Source: Nitrobacter winogradskyi Nb-255 (GTDB lineage: Bacteria > Pseudomonadota > Alphaproteobacteria > Rhizobiales > Xanthobacteraceae). Taken from it: a stretch of DNA of 64,000 nt. The position numbers and the translations under genes are program-made. The notes under the pieces were generated by a model. The model worked only from the letters and a program-made list of their open reading frames with translations, ran no database searches and was not told the DNA's origin. This document shows, piece after piece, positions 27,595 to 36,342 of this stretch; position 1 is the stretch's first letter, and the number at the start of each line of letters is the position of its first letter. Location: positions 1,020,001 through 1,084,000 of the forward strand of contig NC_007406.1 in assembly GCF_000012725.1 (NCBI RefSeq), given 5' to 3'.

Positions 27595-28639
27595 GAGTCT
27601 TTTTGGGTTGATCTGACTCGTTTGAGGATTCACGGAGGGGTTTTTCTGGGCCAGGGTTTGGCTGTCTTGATTCGGAGGCAGCGATGACACGGGCCTATTC
27701 GTCTGATTTGCGCGAGCGGGTGATTGGTGCGGTTGCGGGCGGGCTTTCGGCAACCTCGGCGGCCAAGGTTTTTTCGGTGAGTGCCAGCAGCGCGATCAAA
27801 TGGGTCCGTCAGTGGCGGCTTGACGGACGAACGGCGCCGAGCGGCCTTCGCGGTCATCGTCGCGCGGTTCTTGAGCCGCATGCCGCGTGGCTGCTCGACC
27901 TGATTGGGGCACAGTCGGATATCACGCTTGAAGAAGTCCGGGTCCTGCTGCGCGAGCGCGGCATTACGGTCAGCGTGGCAACGGTGTGGAGCTTCTACGA
28001 CCGGCGCGGCATCAGCTTCAAAAAAAAGCGTTTACGCGACCGAGCAGGATCGGCCCGACGTGGCGATGGCCCGCGAGGTCTGGAAAGCGCAACAAGGGCT
28101 GCTTGATCCAGCCCGCCTCGTCTTCATCGATGAGACCGGCACCTCGACCAACATGGCGCGATTGCGTGGCCGCTGCCGCCGTGGCCAACGCCTGGTCGGC
28201 AAGATTCCACACGGTCACTGGAAGATCACCACCTTCGTCGCGGCACTGCGCCACGACGCTATCACCGCTCCCTTTGTCATCAACGAGCCGATGAATGGCG
28301 AGATCTTTCGCGTCTACCTGCAACGATGCCTGGTCCCGACCCTGAAGCCAGGCGACATCGTGGTGATGGACAATCTGCCCGCCCACAAGAACGACGATGT
28401 TCGACAAATCATCGAGGCCGCTGGCGCGCAGTTGCGCTATCTGCCGCCGTACTCGCCCGACCTCAACCCGATCGAGATGGCGTTCGCAAAGCTCAAGGCC
28501 CATCTGCGAAAGGCCGCCGAGCGATCGATCCCCGCACTCTGGAACAGGATCGGTTCTATCCTCGATCTCTTCTCTCCAGACCAATGCATCAACTTCTTCA
28601 ATCACGCCGGTTATGCGTAATCTCAATCCAAAATGGCTC
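27595..28639 (+). mobile_element. IS630-family insertion sequence, copy A, inside cas1
   Basis: A 1045-base element bounded by TA on both sides (27593-27594 and 28640-28641), the expected IS630/Tc1 target duplication. The imperfect terminal inverted repeats are GAGTCTTTTTGGGTTGA and, from the other end, GAGCCATTTTGGATTGA. It encodes one frameshifted transposase. An apparently identical copy in the opposite orientation lies at 51037-52081. Confidence 0.93.
27684..28620 (+). CDS. IS630-type transposase made by frameshifting (orfA-orfB), copy A
   Basis: orfA (27684-28106) supplies the helix-turn-helix region ([20 protein letters not shown]). orfB supplies the DDE domain with [24 protein letters not shown] and [19 protein letters not shown]. 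The two frames meet at a run of eight A (28020-28027). Moving from orfA to orfB needs a +1 shift, or a transcript lacking one A, and gives about 311 residues. Fused products through A-runs are usual in this family. The element looks intact and potentially active. Confidence 0.9.
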
Positions 28640-29426
28640 TAAGTCGATGAACTTCGCGGTCCACCGCCGGGCGGAACGGCTCCATCAGGTCATCGACCAG
28701 GACAAGCGCATTGCCTCGGTTCGAGTGTTTCAGCCCAAGGCTGGGATGAAGGCCCGCAGCCATGACAGCGCGCGCGGTGGCGGCGCGCAGCACCGCGTAG
28801 CCGTAGTTGAGCAGGCCATTGATGCCGCCGCCGTCCTGATCTCGTCGAAAGTCAGATCCGAGCAGAAGCCGCCAATAGCGCCGCGCCGCTTCGGCTTCGA
28901 CATTGTCCGGATCGCCGGTCCGCACCTTGCGGGCCAGCAGCCTGAATCCTCCAGCCTCTGCTCCAACCGCGGCAAGCGTGGCGCCTTGCGCAAGGATCTT
29001 GGCCTGAACGATCTGCTGCCAGAGCCGCTTTTTCAGCGGAGCCGACGCATTGGCCTGATCGCTCATGCGGCCGGCCTGCGCATGATGGCCGTCGACCGGC
29101 CACACCACGGCCGCGGGACGGTGATTGGCTCCGCAAAGAACCACCGGCACGCCGCGAGCCGCCAGATTGACAAGCAGGTTGTTCGAGTAGGTTAGGCCAT
29201 GCGCGTTCGCGATCACCGCCGCGACATCGTCCAGCGGCACCCGGCCGATTTCGCCGGCTTTCTCGGACACGATCATGAAGCCGCGTTCGGTCGCGAGATG
29301 ACGACCGTCGCCGGCGACTTCCACTACGCGTCCCACCATGTGGTGAACCTCCTGCGGGCGAGCTTTCGCGTCGCAGGATTATGAGGCAGTGCTGCGAATG
29401 CTCGCAACACGTGTGTTAAGAAAGGG

Positions 29427-29946
29427 TTAATTGGACGCGATGCGCCATACCCGGCCGAGTTCGTCCACGCGCACCGGCGCGGCGTTCAGCTTCTTCAGCG
29501 TATTGTAGGACGCCATCAGCCAGCGGAAGGGGTCGACCTCGTTGTCAATGGCATGACGCTTGTCGAGATTTCGTTTCGTTATGCTCGGCAAGCTTGAAAC
29601 GTCCCGCCGCCGCATCGAGCCGATGGACGACCATGATCCGGGTTCGGCCGTCATGATCGAGCCTGATCAGATCTCCTTTGTGGATTCGCATCACCAGCTT
29701 CGCGCCGTCGTTGACGCTACGCCATAGCGGCGTATGCGATATTCTCGGGCCGGCGTTTTTCTTGTTGGCATCGAAACGGCGCACCGCCTCGCCGTTCCAT
29801 TTGCCGTCGACCGTCTCGAAAACTTCCACGCAGAAATTCTCGCCCGCACTGTATGCTTTGTATACGGCGCCGGTGGTTCGGTTGGTGATCGGAACGAGGT
29901 ACTCCTTCGCAGCCGTGGTGAAGTGGGAGAGGTGAGGCTGGTCAGT
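29427..29946 (-). pseudogene. cas9: cas9 remnant (C-terminal part, type II-C)
   Basis: Only the last 170 or so codons remain. Upstream sequence reads KEYLVPITNRTTGAVYKAYS, then GENFCVEVFETVDGKWNGEA and LVMRIHKGDLIRLDHDGRTR. The frame then breaks near 29570 after KLAEHNET and resumes as NLDKRHAIDNEVDPFRWLMA to the end. These match the C-terminal PAM-interacting region of alphaproteobacterial type II-C Cas9. No RuvC or HNH sequence is present. The remnant is cut off at 29946 next to a dispersed repeat, so most of the gene has been deleted. cas1 follows after 87 bases. Confidence 0.8.
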
Positions 29947-29966
29947 TCACGTCGCTTTTGCCCGTC

Positions 29967-30088
29967 AGAGCATTTTCCGGCTAAAGCGGAATCCGGTTAG
30001 CGCGTGAAGAAATGCTCTCAATCAAAAACTTGCGCGTATTCTGATCGCAAAACCGGTATCCACTTTCGCGGAATACGCGTTAGAGCGG
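29967..30088. repeat. Dispersed repeat, diverged type, abutting the cas9 remnant
   Basis: It contains AGAGCATTTTCCGGCTAAAG, CGGAATCCGGTTAGCGCGTG and CGGTATCCACTTTCGCGGAA, a rearranged version of the family modules. It begins within about 20 bases of the truncated end of cas9 and may mark the deletion junction. Confidence 0.6.
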
Positions 30089-30114
30089 ATTTGGTTTAGG
30101 TGACGGGGAATCGG

Positions 30115-30245
30115 TCTTCGTTATGCCCGGCTTTATGCCGGGCATCCACGTCTTAAGAATTTCAACGAAGAAAGACGTGGATGGCCGGGGCCATAGGCGA
30201 GCGGAAGCGACGCCGTTCTTCGAACGGCTATGCCTGGCGATGACG
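30115..30245. repeat. Second repeat class with a long inverted repeat
   Basis: Arms GCCGGGCATCCACGTCTT and AAGACGTGGATGGCCGGG (about 30137-30189) flank a short AT-rich loop. The sequence continues GGCCATAGGCGAGCGGAAGC to a TGACGGAT end. It has no coding content and is unlike the GCGTTTTCGAGCG family. Confidence 0.6.
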
Positions 30246-30375
30246 GATCGGTTTGTTTCCACCAAAAACAATCATACCCTAAACAAATTGCTCGCCCGGA
30301 CGAGCTTGCCCTTTTTGTTTACGCCGCTGATCTCTATCGCCTGCTGCTTCCAGGCATGGGTCTGAAAAGGCGGCC

Positions 30376-30417
30376 AGAGCATTTTCGTTTCTGATTCAAT
30401 CAGAAGCGATATGCTCT
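30376..30417. repeat. Short palindromic repeat tail
   Basis: AGAGCATTTTCGTTTCTGAT runs into TCAATCAGAAGCGATATGCT, a near-perfect hairpin with a GATTCAATC centre. It is the terminal module of the dispersed repeat found also at 51000 and 53250. Confidence 0.7.
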
Positions 30418-30571
30418 GGAGGCTCTCATGGCCCGTCGTGTCACGGGACGCGCAATCATCCGTCCCGTCAAAATCACACGCCTGCAAACATAGGTCGGGA
30501 TAAAAATTCTGGAGCTATTCTAATCGATCTCAAGCAAGGTAGCTGCCTTGAATCATCTTTCCTTAATGGAA

Positions 30572-31600
30572 TTAATCAGCCCGGTCGTGTTCCAGCCTTT
30601 CAAACAAGCTGCTCACCATCATCGCGACCTCCGTACGGTTCCGGGCCTTGAGCTTGCGCATGATGTGACGGATGTGGGCTTTCACGGTGCTTTCACACAT
30701 GCCGAGTTCGTAGGCGATCTGCTTGTTCGCCTTGCCGCGGCGCAACGCCTCGATGACCATGATCTGACGCGAGGTGAATAGCTGGCTTTCATCATGACCG
30801 GCGTTCTGGAAAGACGACATCACGCTGATGGGGACAAACGTGCCGCCGGCTTCTACCAATCGCACCGCTTCCAGGGCGATGCCGAGGGTCATGCTTGTTG
30901 GAATATAACCCCGCGCGCCGCTCTCGATCGCGCGCATGACCCGTGATCCGTCCTCGACATCCGATACGATGATCAAGGGCGCGCTCACGGCGACGCGAGC
31001 GAGGCTCTCGATGTCATCGATATCATTCAGCGTCTTCTTTTGGGGAGTCCGAGCGTAGAGAAGGATAACCGAGGGAGCAGGAAAATCGCCCGCTACCTTC
31101 ATCCAGTCTGACAAAGTCGCGAACGAAAAGACCGCATGACTGACATACCTGGCTTGCAAACAATACACCAGGCAATCGCGGACAAGGGCTCTTTCATCGA
31201 TAATGATAATCGAGTTCTGCGCGGGCTTTGGCCCGGCGTCGAACGAATCTTTCGTTCCGCTGACGCATTGCGCGGTCCGGCTGTTGTGATCGAGGTCTGC
31301 AGCTTGTGTTGATGGTGGTGGTGAGGAGGGCCTGGCTGCGGGGTTCTTTGGACGCGCCTGCCAGGGCGAGTCTACATTAACAATAGCAGCGTTCTGCAAT
31401 CGCGCTTGTCGGTGTCGGCGCGTCGGAGGCGATGCACCGCATGAGGCGCTTCCGACATTCAGTTGTGGCCGAGGGTCGAGAGGAGGACGTGGATAAGCTA
31501 CTCGGACCGGGGCGGATGTCTTGCGGACTCTCTGGTCAGTCGGTGTGAAATGATGAGAAAAATGGCTTCCGTCAGAACAACGATATTCATTCGCGCTCAT
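30572..31600 (-). CDS. NarL/LuxR-type regulator with a degenerate receiver domain
   Basis: A 342-residue regulator. The first 125 residues are basic, Pro/Ser-rich and probably disordered. A receiver-like domain follows (about 128-250: IIIIDERALVRDCLVY). The C-terminal LuxR helix-turn-helix (about 270-335) has LTSRQ-like FTSRQIMVIEALRRGKANKQ and ELGMCESTVKAHIRHIMRKL. The position normally holding the phosphorylated Asp reads VILLYART and the usual Lys region reads GYIPTS, so phosphorylation is unlikely. AGGGG precedes the ATG. It lies upstream of, and points away from, the type I secretion cluster. Confidence 0.8.
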   Translation of the reverse strand: MSANEYRCSDGSHFSHHFTPTDQRVRKTSAPVRVAYPRPPLDPRPQLNVGSASCGASPPTRRHRQARLQNAAIVNVDSPWQARPKNPAARPSSPPPSTQAADLDHNSRTAQCVSGTKDSFDAGPKPAQNSIIIIDERALVRDCLVYCLQARYVSHAVFSFATLSDWMKVAGDFPAPSVILLYARTPQKKTLNDIDDIESLARVAVSAPLIIVSDVEDGSRVMRAIESGARGYIPTSMTLGIALEAVRLVEAGGTFVPISVMSSFQNAGHDESQLFTSRQIMVIEALRRGKANKQIAYELGMCESTVKAHIRHIMRKLKARNRTEVAMMVSSLFERLEHDRAD

Positions 31601-31813
31601 AGGTACCCCTACTCAATCCATTCTGAACGCTGTGACGGACGGTCGGTCCACTCCTAACCGCTCAAACCTTTCCGCCTCAGCCTCCCTATGCAATAAACTC
31701 AAACGCGGTTCAGAGTGTCCCTGTCTGACCCTCGTAAACTCTAGTTCAATTTTAGCAGCCGGACTATAGCCCTTTCATAACAGGCCGGCAGAAATCCGGT
31801 TCCCCTCCGGGCT

Positions 31814-32353
31814 TCAGGTCGGTTTCGCCAGGGGAAGCCCGGCAATATAAGCGTCGAAGGCGTCGACCCAGTTGCCCGTGGCCGGGCTCAGCGCCGTGCC
31901 GATGTTATGGGCATCGCCCATTAGTCCATCCGCCTCCGGCAAAGCTTCCGTTATCTGCCACGGTTCATAGCCGATCGAAGCGACGGCGCCCGGGTCGCAT
32001 AAACGCGTGGCCACCATCATCGCGGTGTAGCATCCATGCTGGAACTCCCGCGGATGTGAACTGCTCAGCGTTAACGCGTCTTCTCCGATCAGATCAGCAT
32101 CCATGCCCGTTATCGCTCCCCACGCCTGCGATTGAACGAGGCTTAGATCGTGGTCCTGCAAGTCACGACACCCAATTCGGGCGACGATGGTAATGAGCGT
32201 CAACATGAATCCGGCGAGGTAGGGATCACGCCAGGCGGTGTCGGGAATGCCGTTCAGGGAGGCGCGACTTCGTTCAACCAGCGGACCGATCGTCGTCACA
32301 GCCGCTCGCCGTCCTCTCCTGACTTCCGCCATAGCAACCGCCCAGCGCAGCAT
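31814..32353 (-). CDS. Conserved hypothetical protein
   Basis: A 179-residue, mostly helical soluble protein (WRDPYLAGFMLTLITIVARI, then DADLIGEDALTLSSSHPREF). There is no signal peptide; one moderately hydrophobic helix lies near residues 45-60. I do not recognise the family. It is divergent from the 32531 gene; no functional hint comes from its neighbours. Confidence 0.5.
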   Translation of the reverse strand: MLRWAVAMAEVRRGRRAAVTTIGPLVERSRASLNGIPDTAWRDPYLAGFMLTLITIVARIGCRDLQDHDLSLVQSQAWGAITGMDADLIGEDALTLSSSHPREFQHGCYTAMMVATRLCDPGAVASIGYEPWQITEALPEADGLMGDAHNIGTALSPATGNWVDAFDAYIAGLPLAKPT

Positions 32354-32530
32354 TCCGGTCTCCTGATCACATGATCGCGGGCTTCTCCGAGCGATGGAGG
32401 CTTGTCTTCTTTCCTATCCTACGGGACGATGGCTCCGCGGGACAGAGCGCTTATCGCTCCGCCGTCGCCATCGACCCCGTCTCTGGCGTCTTCTGAACGT
32501 TGCGGGCCAAGCGCCGCTTTAATAGATGTG

Positions 32531-33124
32531 ATGGCCGATATGACCGCCAGCCACCTTCCTCAAAAACCCGATTTCGCCGCGCTTGAGGCGGCCGCGCCGG
32601 AAACGGCGGATCGCCGGACGACCGTTCTGTCCCTGATCGGGAGCCTGGTCTTCAACTGGTCTAACAACGAAAGCCTGTTTATCTATGTTCTAATGCTGCT
32701 TTTGAAGGTCGATCAGGTGTCGGCTGCTATCGTGTTCGCGACGCTGAACACCACCCGGGCAAGGCTCGATCTCATCCAGCGGCTGGCGCGCGTCAAGATC
32801 AGGGACAAGGCGCTTAGTAAGGAACTCGATCGCGTGATCGACCGGTTCAACGACGGCACCCACATCCGAAACGAGTTCAATCACTGCATGTATACGGTCG
32901 ATAACACCGGGGTGATATCGCATACGCAGTCGATGCGTCTGGTTCAGACTCGCAGCGCCCTTCGTTTCGGTGAAGTCAAGCCGCTGGATGATGCCCGCAT
33001 TCACGAGATATCGGAAGCCGTGCGTGAAATGGCGCGGATCAACAGGGAGATCTGGGATTTTCTCCCGCGGCTGGAGGATCACTTGCGGGATCGCGAGCCG
33101 ACCAGCAATGACCTTAAGCCTTAG
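32531..33124 (+). CDS. Conserved hypothetical helical protein
   Basis: A 197-residue protein containing RTTVLSLIGSLVFNWSNNES, a hydrophobic helix FIYVLMLLLKVDQVSAAIVF and a charged helical region with HIRNEFNHCMYTVDNTGVIS. The N-x-x-H/RNEFNH arrangement resembles some nucleic-acid-handling or antitoxin-like folds, but that is not enough to assign a role. An in-frame start at 32402 is possible; 32531 removes an unstructured Ser/Pro leader. It lies just upstream of the secretion cluster. Confidence 0.5.
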   Translation: MADMTASHLPQKPDFAALEAAAPETADRRTTVLSLIGSLVFNWSNNESLFIYVLMLLLKVDQVSAAIVFATLNTTRARLDLIQRLARVKIRDKALSKELDRVIDRFNDGTHIRNEFNHCMYTVDNTGVISHTQSMRLVQTRSALRFGEVKPLDDARIHEISEAVREMARINREIWDFLPRLEDHLRDREPTSNDLKP

Positions 33125-33358
33125 GCGACTACTCCTTTCGGTCAATGATCGTTCGCCTCAAGGCGGTTGTAAATCTACCTAAGGGCAGCTAGCGGCGAAC
33201 ACGCTGTTAGGAGAGCTTTGCAGCGCGAAATAGGCCAACGGCCGATTTCGTCGCCGGAAGAACCGGCGTAGCAACCGGCATCGCTTCCCGGCTAGGCCGC
33301 TGACGTAGAAGATTGGCGCGCTTTGGTCGCGACGATGCTCCTCCAACAGGAGCCTGAC

Positions 33359-34243
33359 ATGTCTAGAGATAATCGCCGTCACGATCACAAGGACGATCAC
33401 AACAACGACCCGACGCAGAACCAGGGCCAGGCGCAAGCCAATCTGCAGGCTCAGCTGCAGGGACAGGCCAATCTGCAGGGGCAGGGTCAAGGCCAGGGGC
33501 AGGGCCAAGGTCAAGGCCAGGATCAGACCCAGATCGCCGCTCAGTCGCTCTATTCATCCAGCGACAATACCAATCTGAACGGCAATGGAAACCTGAACGG
33601 CAACTGGAACTCGAACGACAACAAGATCGACAACGATCTCGACAACAAGATCGAGAATGCCGTCGACAACAAGCTCGACAACAACGTTGACAACAAGCTG
33701 GACAACAGCATCGACAACAAGATCGAGAACACCGTTGAGAATACTGTCGAGACGAAGGTCGACGTCGACGTCAAGGTTGACCTGGACCTGGATGGCAGCA
33801 GCTTCGCCAATCCGGTCATCGATCTCAGCGGGATCCACGGCATCGAAGACTCGCTGATCATGCCTGACGTGGTCAACCAGACGCTGAACGGTGGTGGTAA
33901 CCAGTTCAACATCGATCAGGTCAACAGCCTGGTGGATAACGATCACCTCAGCAATCCGTCGGTGAACTTCAACGGCGGCGGCGGAAGCGGGTACGATTGG
34001 TGCGATCCGTGCGATCCGAGCAGCGGCGGCGGGTTCAACATGGAGGCGCATGTCAATGGCGCCACGGCGACGATCAATGGCGCGATGGGCAGCCTCGATC
34101 ACGGCAGCGTAGGCGTCAGCGCCGACTCCGTGGTGGATCAGTCTGCCTTCAACCAGACGATCACGTTGGGTGCGAACATCCAGTTCAACAGCCAGACGAT
34201 CACCGCTGGCCTCGACTCCATTGACGATCATTCCATGGCCTAG
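33359..34243 (+). CDS. Low-complexity Asn/Asp-rich protein with a tetrapeptide repeat, T1SS cluster
   Basis: A 294-residue acidic protein with no signal peptide. In order it has a His/Asp-rich start (HDHKDDHNND), a Gln/Gly tract (about residues 20-58, GQGQGQGQ), and Asn/Gly repeats. A strict four-residue repeat follows at about 87-145, of form [DE]N-x-[ILV] (DNKI, DNDL, DNKI, ENAV, DNKL). A Gly-rich C-terminal domain carries DWCDPCDP at about 213-220. It directly precedes a second repeat protein and an ABC/HlyD exporter, so it is probably a type I secretion substrate. AGGAG lies 5 bases before the chosen ATG. I know no described family. Confidence 0.7.
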   Translation: MSRDNRRHDHKDDHNNDPTQNQGQAQANLQAQLQGQANLQGQGQGQGQGQGQGQDQTQIAAQSLYSSSDNTNLNGNGNLNGNWNSNDNKIDNDLDNKIENAVDNKLDNNVDNKLDNSIDNKIENTVENTVETKVDVDVKVDLDLDGSSFANPVIDLSGIHGIEDSLIMPDVVNQTLNGGGNQFNIDQVNSLVDNDHLSNPSVNFNGGGGSGYDWCDPCDPSSGGGFNMEAHVNGATATINGAMGSLDHGSVGVSADSVVDQSAFNQTITLGANIQFNSQTITAGLDSIDDHSMA

Positions 34244-34255
34244 TTTGCCTTTCGG

Positions 34256-34286
34256 CCTGCGCGGCAATCGTCGCGCAGGTCTTTTT
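34256..34286 (+). terminator. Rho-independent terminator after the 33359 gene
   Basis: CCTGCGCG and CGCGCAGG pair around an eight-base loop, followed by TCTTTTT. It sits 13 bases after the stop, so the tetrapeptide-repeat gene is probably transcribed separately from, or at a higher level than, the downstream exporter genes. Confidence 0.75.
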
Positions 34287-34375
34287 CCGGTTACCATTGC
34301 TGATTTCAAATTCTGAGACTGCGCGGGCGCTCGCGGAGTAGGGACGTTTTGCGTGCCTGAAGGCAGGAGGCTCCC

Positions 34376-36298
34376 ATGATTTCCGGCGGGATAACCGAGA
34401 TCATCTGGCATTTCGCGGGATACCTTAGAATCTTCGATGACATCGCCCGCTTCCGGATCGCGCATGACGAGGGCGCGTATCGGTCCCACACCGAAGATTA
34501 TACGACGAACCGGCCTCAATTTGCGTTCACGCCGATCGACGATGAAATGAGCAGCAGGCCCGTCGCCATCCAGAACCCTTCGGTCATGGGAGGGGCGGGG
34601 CATCATGCGCCCACGTCGCATCTCAGTCCCGTGCCGGATGTTGGTCCGGATAAAATCAATCCAATTCACGCTTCAGGCTTCCTTCCGCCGATGAGTCCCG
34701 GTGCAGGCGGCGGCGTCGGCGGAAGCGATGTCATCAAGGTCGTCTATCAGGAGGAGGGTGCGCAAAGCGAGGTTCAAACCCGCCAGTTCAACCACATGTA
34801 CGACAACGATGCATTGGTTGGAACGCAGGATAGCAACCTTCTGATCGCGTTGCGTGCGGAGTCCGATCATGCGATCGCAACGATGATCGACGGTGCGGAC
34901 TCGGCCATTCCGGTCGATTGGCGCGTTCCCAGCAATACCGCCGACCTTCCGGCTTTCGTCGTGAAACATCATCAGGCTTTAGCCGATCGCGACGGCGCGC
35001 CCGATCCGCATTCGGTCCAGCAAGGCTATTATGTGAACGGTGTCCTGCAGGATCCCGCGCTAAGGCCGCCTGACCAGCTTTCGGCTTCCGATCCTGCTCC
35101 CGTGCCTGACTTCGGATCCGGTCCGGGTCAATGGGCGCTCGACGGTGGAAATACGGCCACCAACGGCGCTTACATCGTCGATCTGACCGGCTCGGCGCGG
35201 ACGATGCTGGTGGTGGGCGACTACTACAAGACCAATGCGATCGTCCAGACCAACTCGTACATGGACAACGACCATGTAACGGTCGGAGGCTCTGGAGCCG
35301 GTATCACGACCGGCGGTAACCAGGCCACCAACGTCGCCGACTTTGTCCAGAATCCCGGCGTCTATGAATCAATGCCAAGCTCCTTCGCTGGCCCGAACTG
35401 GTCTGTCGATGTGGTGAAGGGGGATTATTTCAACATCCGGATTTTGCTCCAGAGCAACTACCTGTCCGACAACGACGTCACGATGCAGAGCAGTTCAAGC
35501 ACGCATTACGAAGTTCATGCAGGCCAGAATGAACTCGAAAACTTCGTGCTGATCAATGACGGAAACTTCAATTACGACGTTATCGTTGTCGGCGGAAGCT
35601 ATCACGGCATGAACGTGATCTTCCAGAACAACATCCTCTACAATAACGATATGGTCATGATGACGGGCGACGGAGTCGAACCGGGTCAGACGGTGTCCAC
35701 GGGTGGTAATCAACTTACCAACACCGCAACGATCGAGAGTTACGGCGGCGCCGATACCCAGCCCTGGAATTCGGATCTGGATAGCCTGATCCACAATATC
35801 TCGGGCGGCGCGACCGAGCTCGACCCTTCATTCGGGGAGCTTATCGCTGGAAACGGTGGCACTCTCAACATTCTTTACATCACGGGCGACTACTATGACG
35901 TGAACGCGATCTGGCAGACAAACATCGTCGCGGACGCGAACATGGCGATTCAACTTCAGGGCTCGCCGTCGGAAGTAACGGCCGGCTACTACGGCGACAG
36001 CATGACGACCCAGAACGTTGCGACGGGAGGCAACGTACTCAGCAACGATGCCGTTATTGTCGATGTTGGAAGCACTAACATACATGTCAACGGGCAGGTC
36101 TATGGCGACTCCATCCTGATCCAGGCCAATCTCGTGGAAGAGGATTCGGATCAGGTGACTCAGACGGATCCCCAGGCTCTCGTTCCCGAGGTGATCGCCT
36201 TCATCGGCCCAAACGACACAAACGATAACTCCGATACGCAGCCACACGCGACGACGTCGATTCCTCACGACGACCCCATGGCCAATATCCTCCACTAG
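34376..36298 (+). CDS. Large repeat protein, probable type I secretion substrate
   Basis: A 640-residue acidic protein without a classical signal peptide. From about residue 255 it has five imperfect repeats. Each starts GGN-x2-(T/S)N-x-A and later has GDYY-x-(T/V)NAI-x-QTN followed by DND: GGN at 257, 313, 443 and 550, a diverged copy (AGQNELEN) at 382, and QTNSYMDNDHV, QSNYLSDNDVT and QNNILYNNDMV inside them. An earlier QFNHMYDNDALV at 137 looks like a half-repeat. The pattern suggests stacked beta-strands. The exporter gene starts 44 bases downstream. No RTX (GGxGxD) nonapeptides are present. Function unknown; a surface or adhesion role is inferred. Confidence 0.7.
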   Translation: MISGGITEIIWHFAGYLRIFDDIARFRIAHDEGAYRSHTEDYTTNRPQFAFTPIDDEMSSRPVAIQNPSVMGGAGHHAPTSHLSPVPDVGPDKINPIHASGFLPPMSPGAGGGVGGSDVIKVVYQEEGAQSEVQTRQFNHMYDNDALVGTQDSNLLIALRAESDHAIATMIDGADSAIPVDWRVPSNTADLPAFVVKHHQALADRDGAPDPHSVQQGYYVNGVLQDPALRPPDQLSASDPAPVPDFGSGPGQWALDGGNTATNGAYIVDLTGSARTMLVVGDYYKTNAIVQTNSYMDNDHVTVGGSGAGITTGGNQATNVADFVQNPGVYESMPSSFAGPNWSVDVVKGDYFNIRILLQSNYLSDNDVTMQSSSSTHYEVHAGQNELENFVLINDGNFNYDVIVVGGSYHGMNVIFQNNILYNNDMVMMTGDGVEPGQTVSTGGNQLTNTATIESYGGADTQPWNSDLDSLIHNISGGATELDPSFGELIAGNGGTLNILYITGDYYDVNAIWQTNIVADANMAIQLQGSPSEVTAGYYGDSMTTQNVATGGNVLSNDAVIVDVGSTNIHVNGQVYGDSILIQANLVEEDSDQVTQTDPQALVPEVIAFIGPNDTNDNSDTQPHATTSIPHDDPMANILH

Positions 36299-36342
36299 AT
36301 CTCGGACCAGAAAATCGAAACTGTCGGTTGAGGAGAGAGGCG

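Larger units (their letters stand above)
27393..29339 (-). pseudogene. cas1: cas1 (type II), split by an IS630-type element
   Basis: Residues 1-233 are encoded at 28640-29339 and the last 66 at 27393-27594, with a 1045-base insertion between. The N-terminal part has HGLTYSNNLLVNLAARGVPV and the metal-ligand regions NVEAEAARRYW, GLHPSLGLKHSNRGN and DDLMEPFRP. The C-terminal part continues IEGVVDVTTDAKAALARTMV and ends LPQPGLPLGL. Removing the element and one TA rejoins the two parts in frame (HRL-KIEG), giving a normal 299-residue Cas1. The inactivation is therefore a simple, recent-looking insertion. Confidence 0.9.

Noticed and set aside
33554-34669. 371-codon minus-strand open frame opposite the tetrapeptide-repeat gene
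   Set aside because: Its hydrophobic VVD/LVV pattern is the antisense of the Asn/Asp repeat; the plus strand has a strong ribosome site, a terminator and operon context.
33359-36298. RTX toxin or adhesin assignment for the two T1SS-cluster proteins
   Set aside because: No GGxGxD nonapeptide repeats are present; only the genomic position suggests type I secretion.
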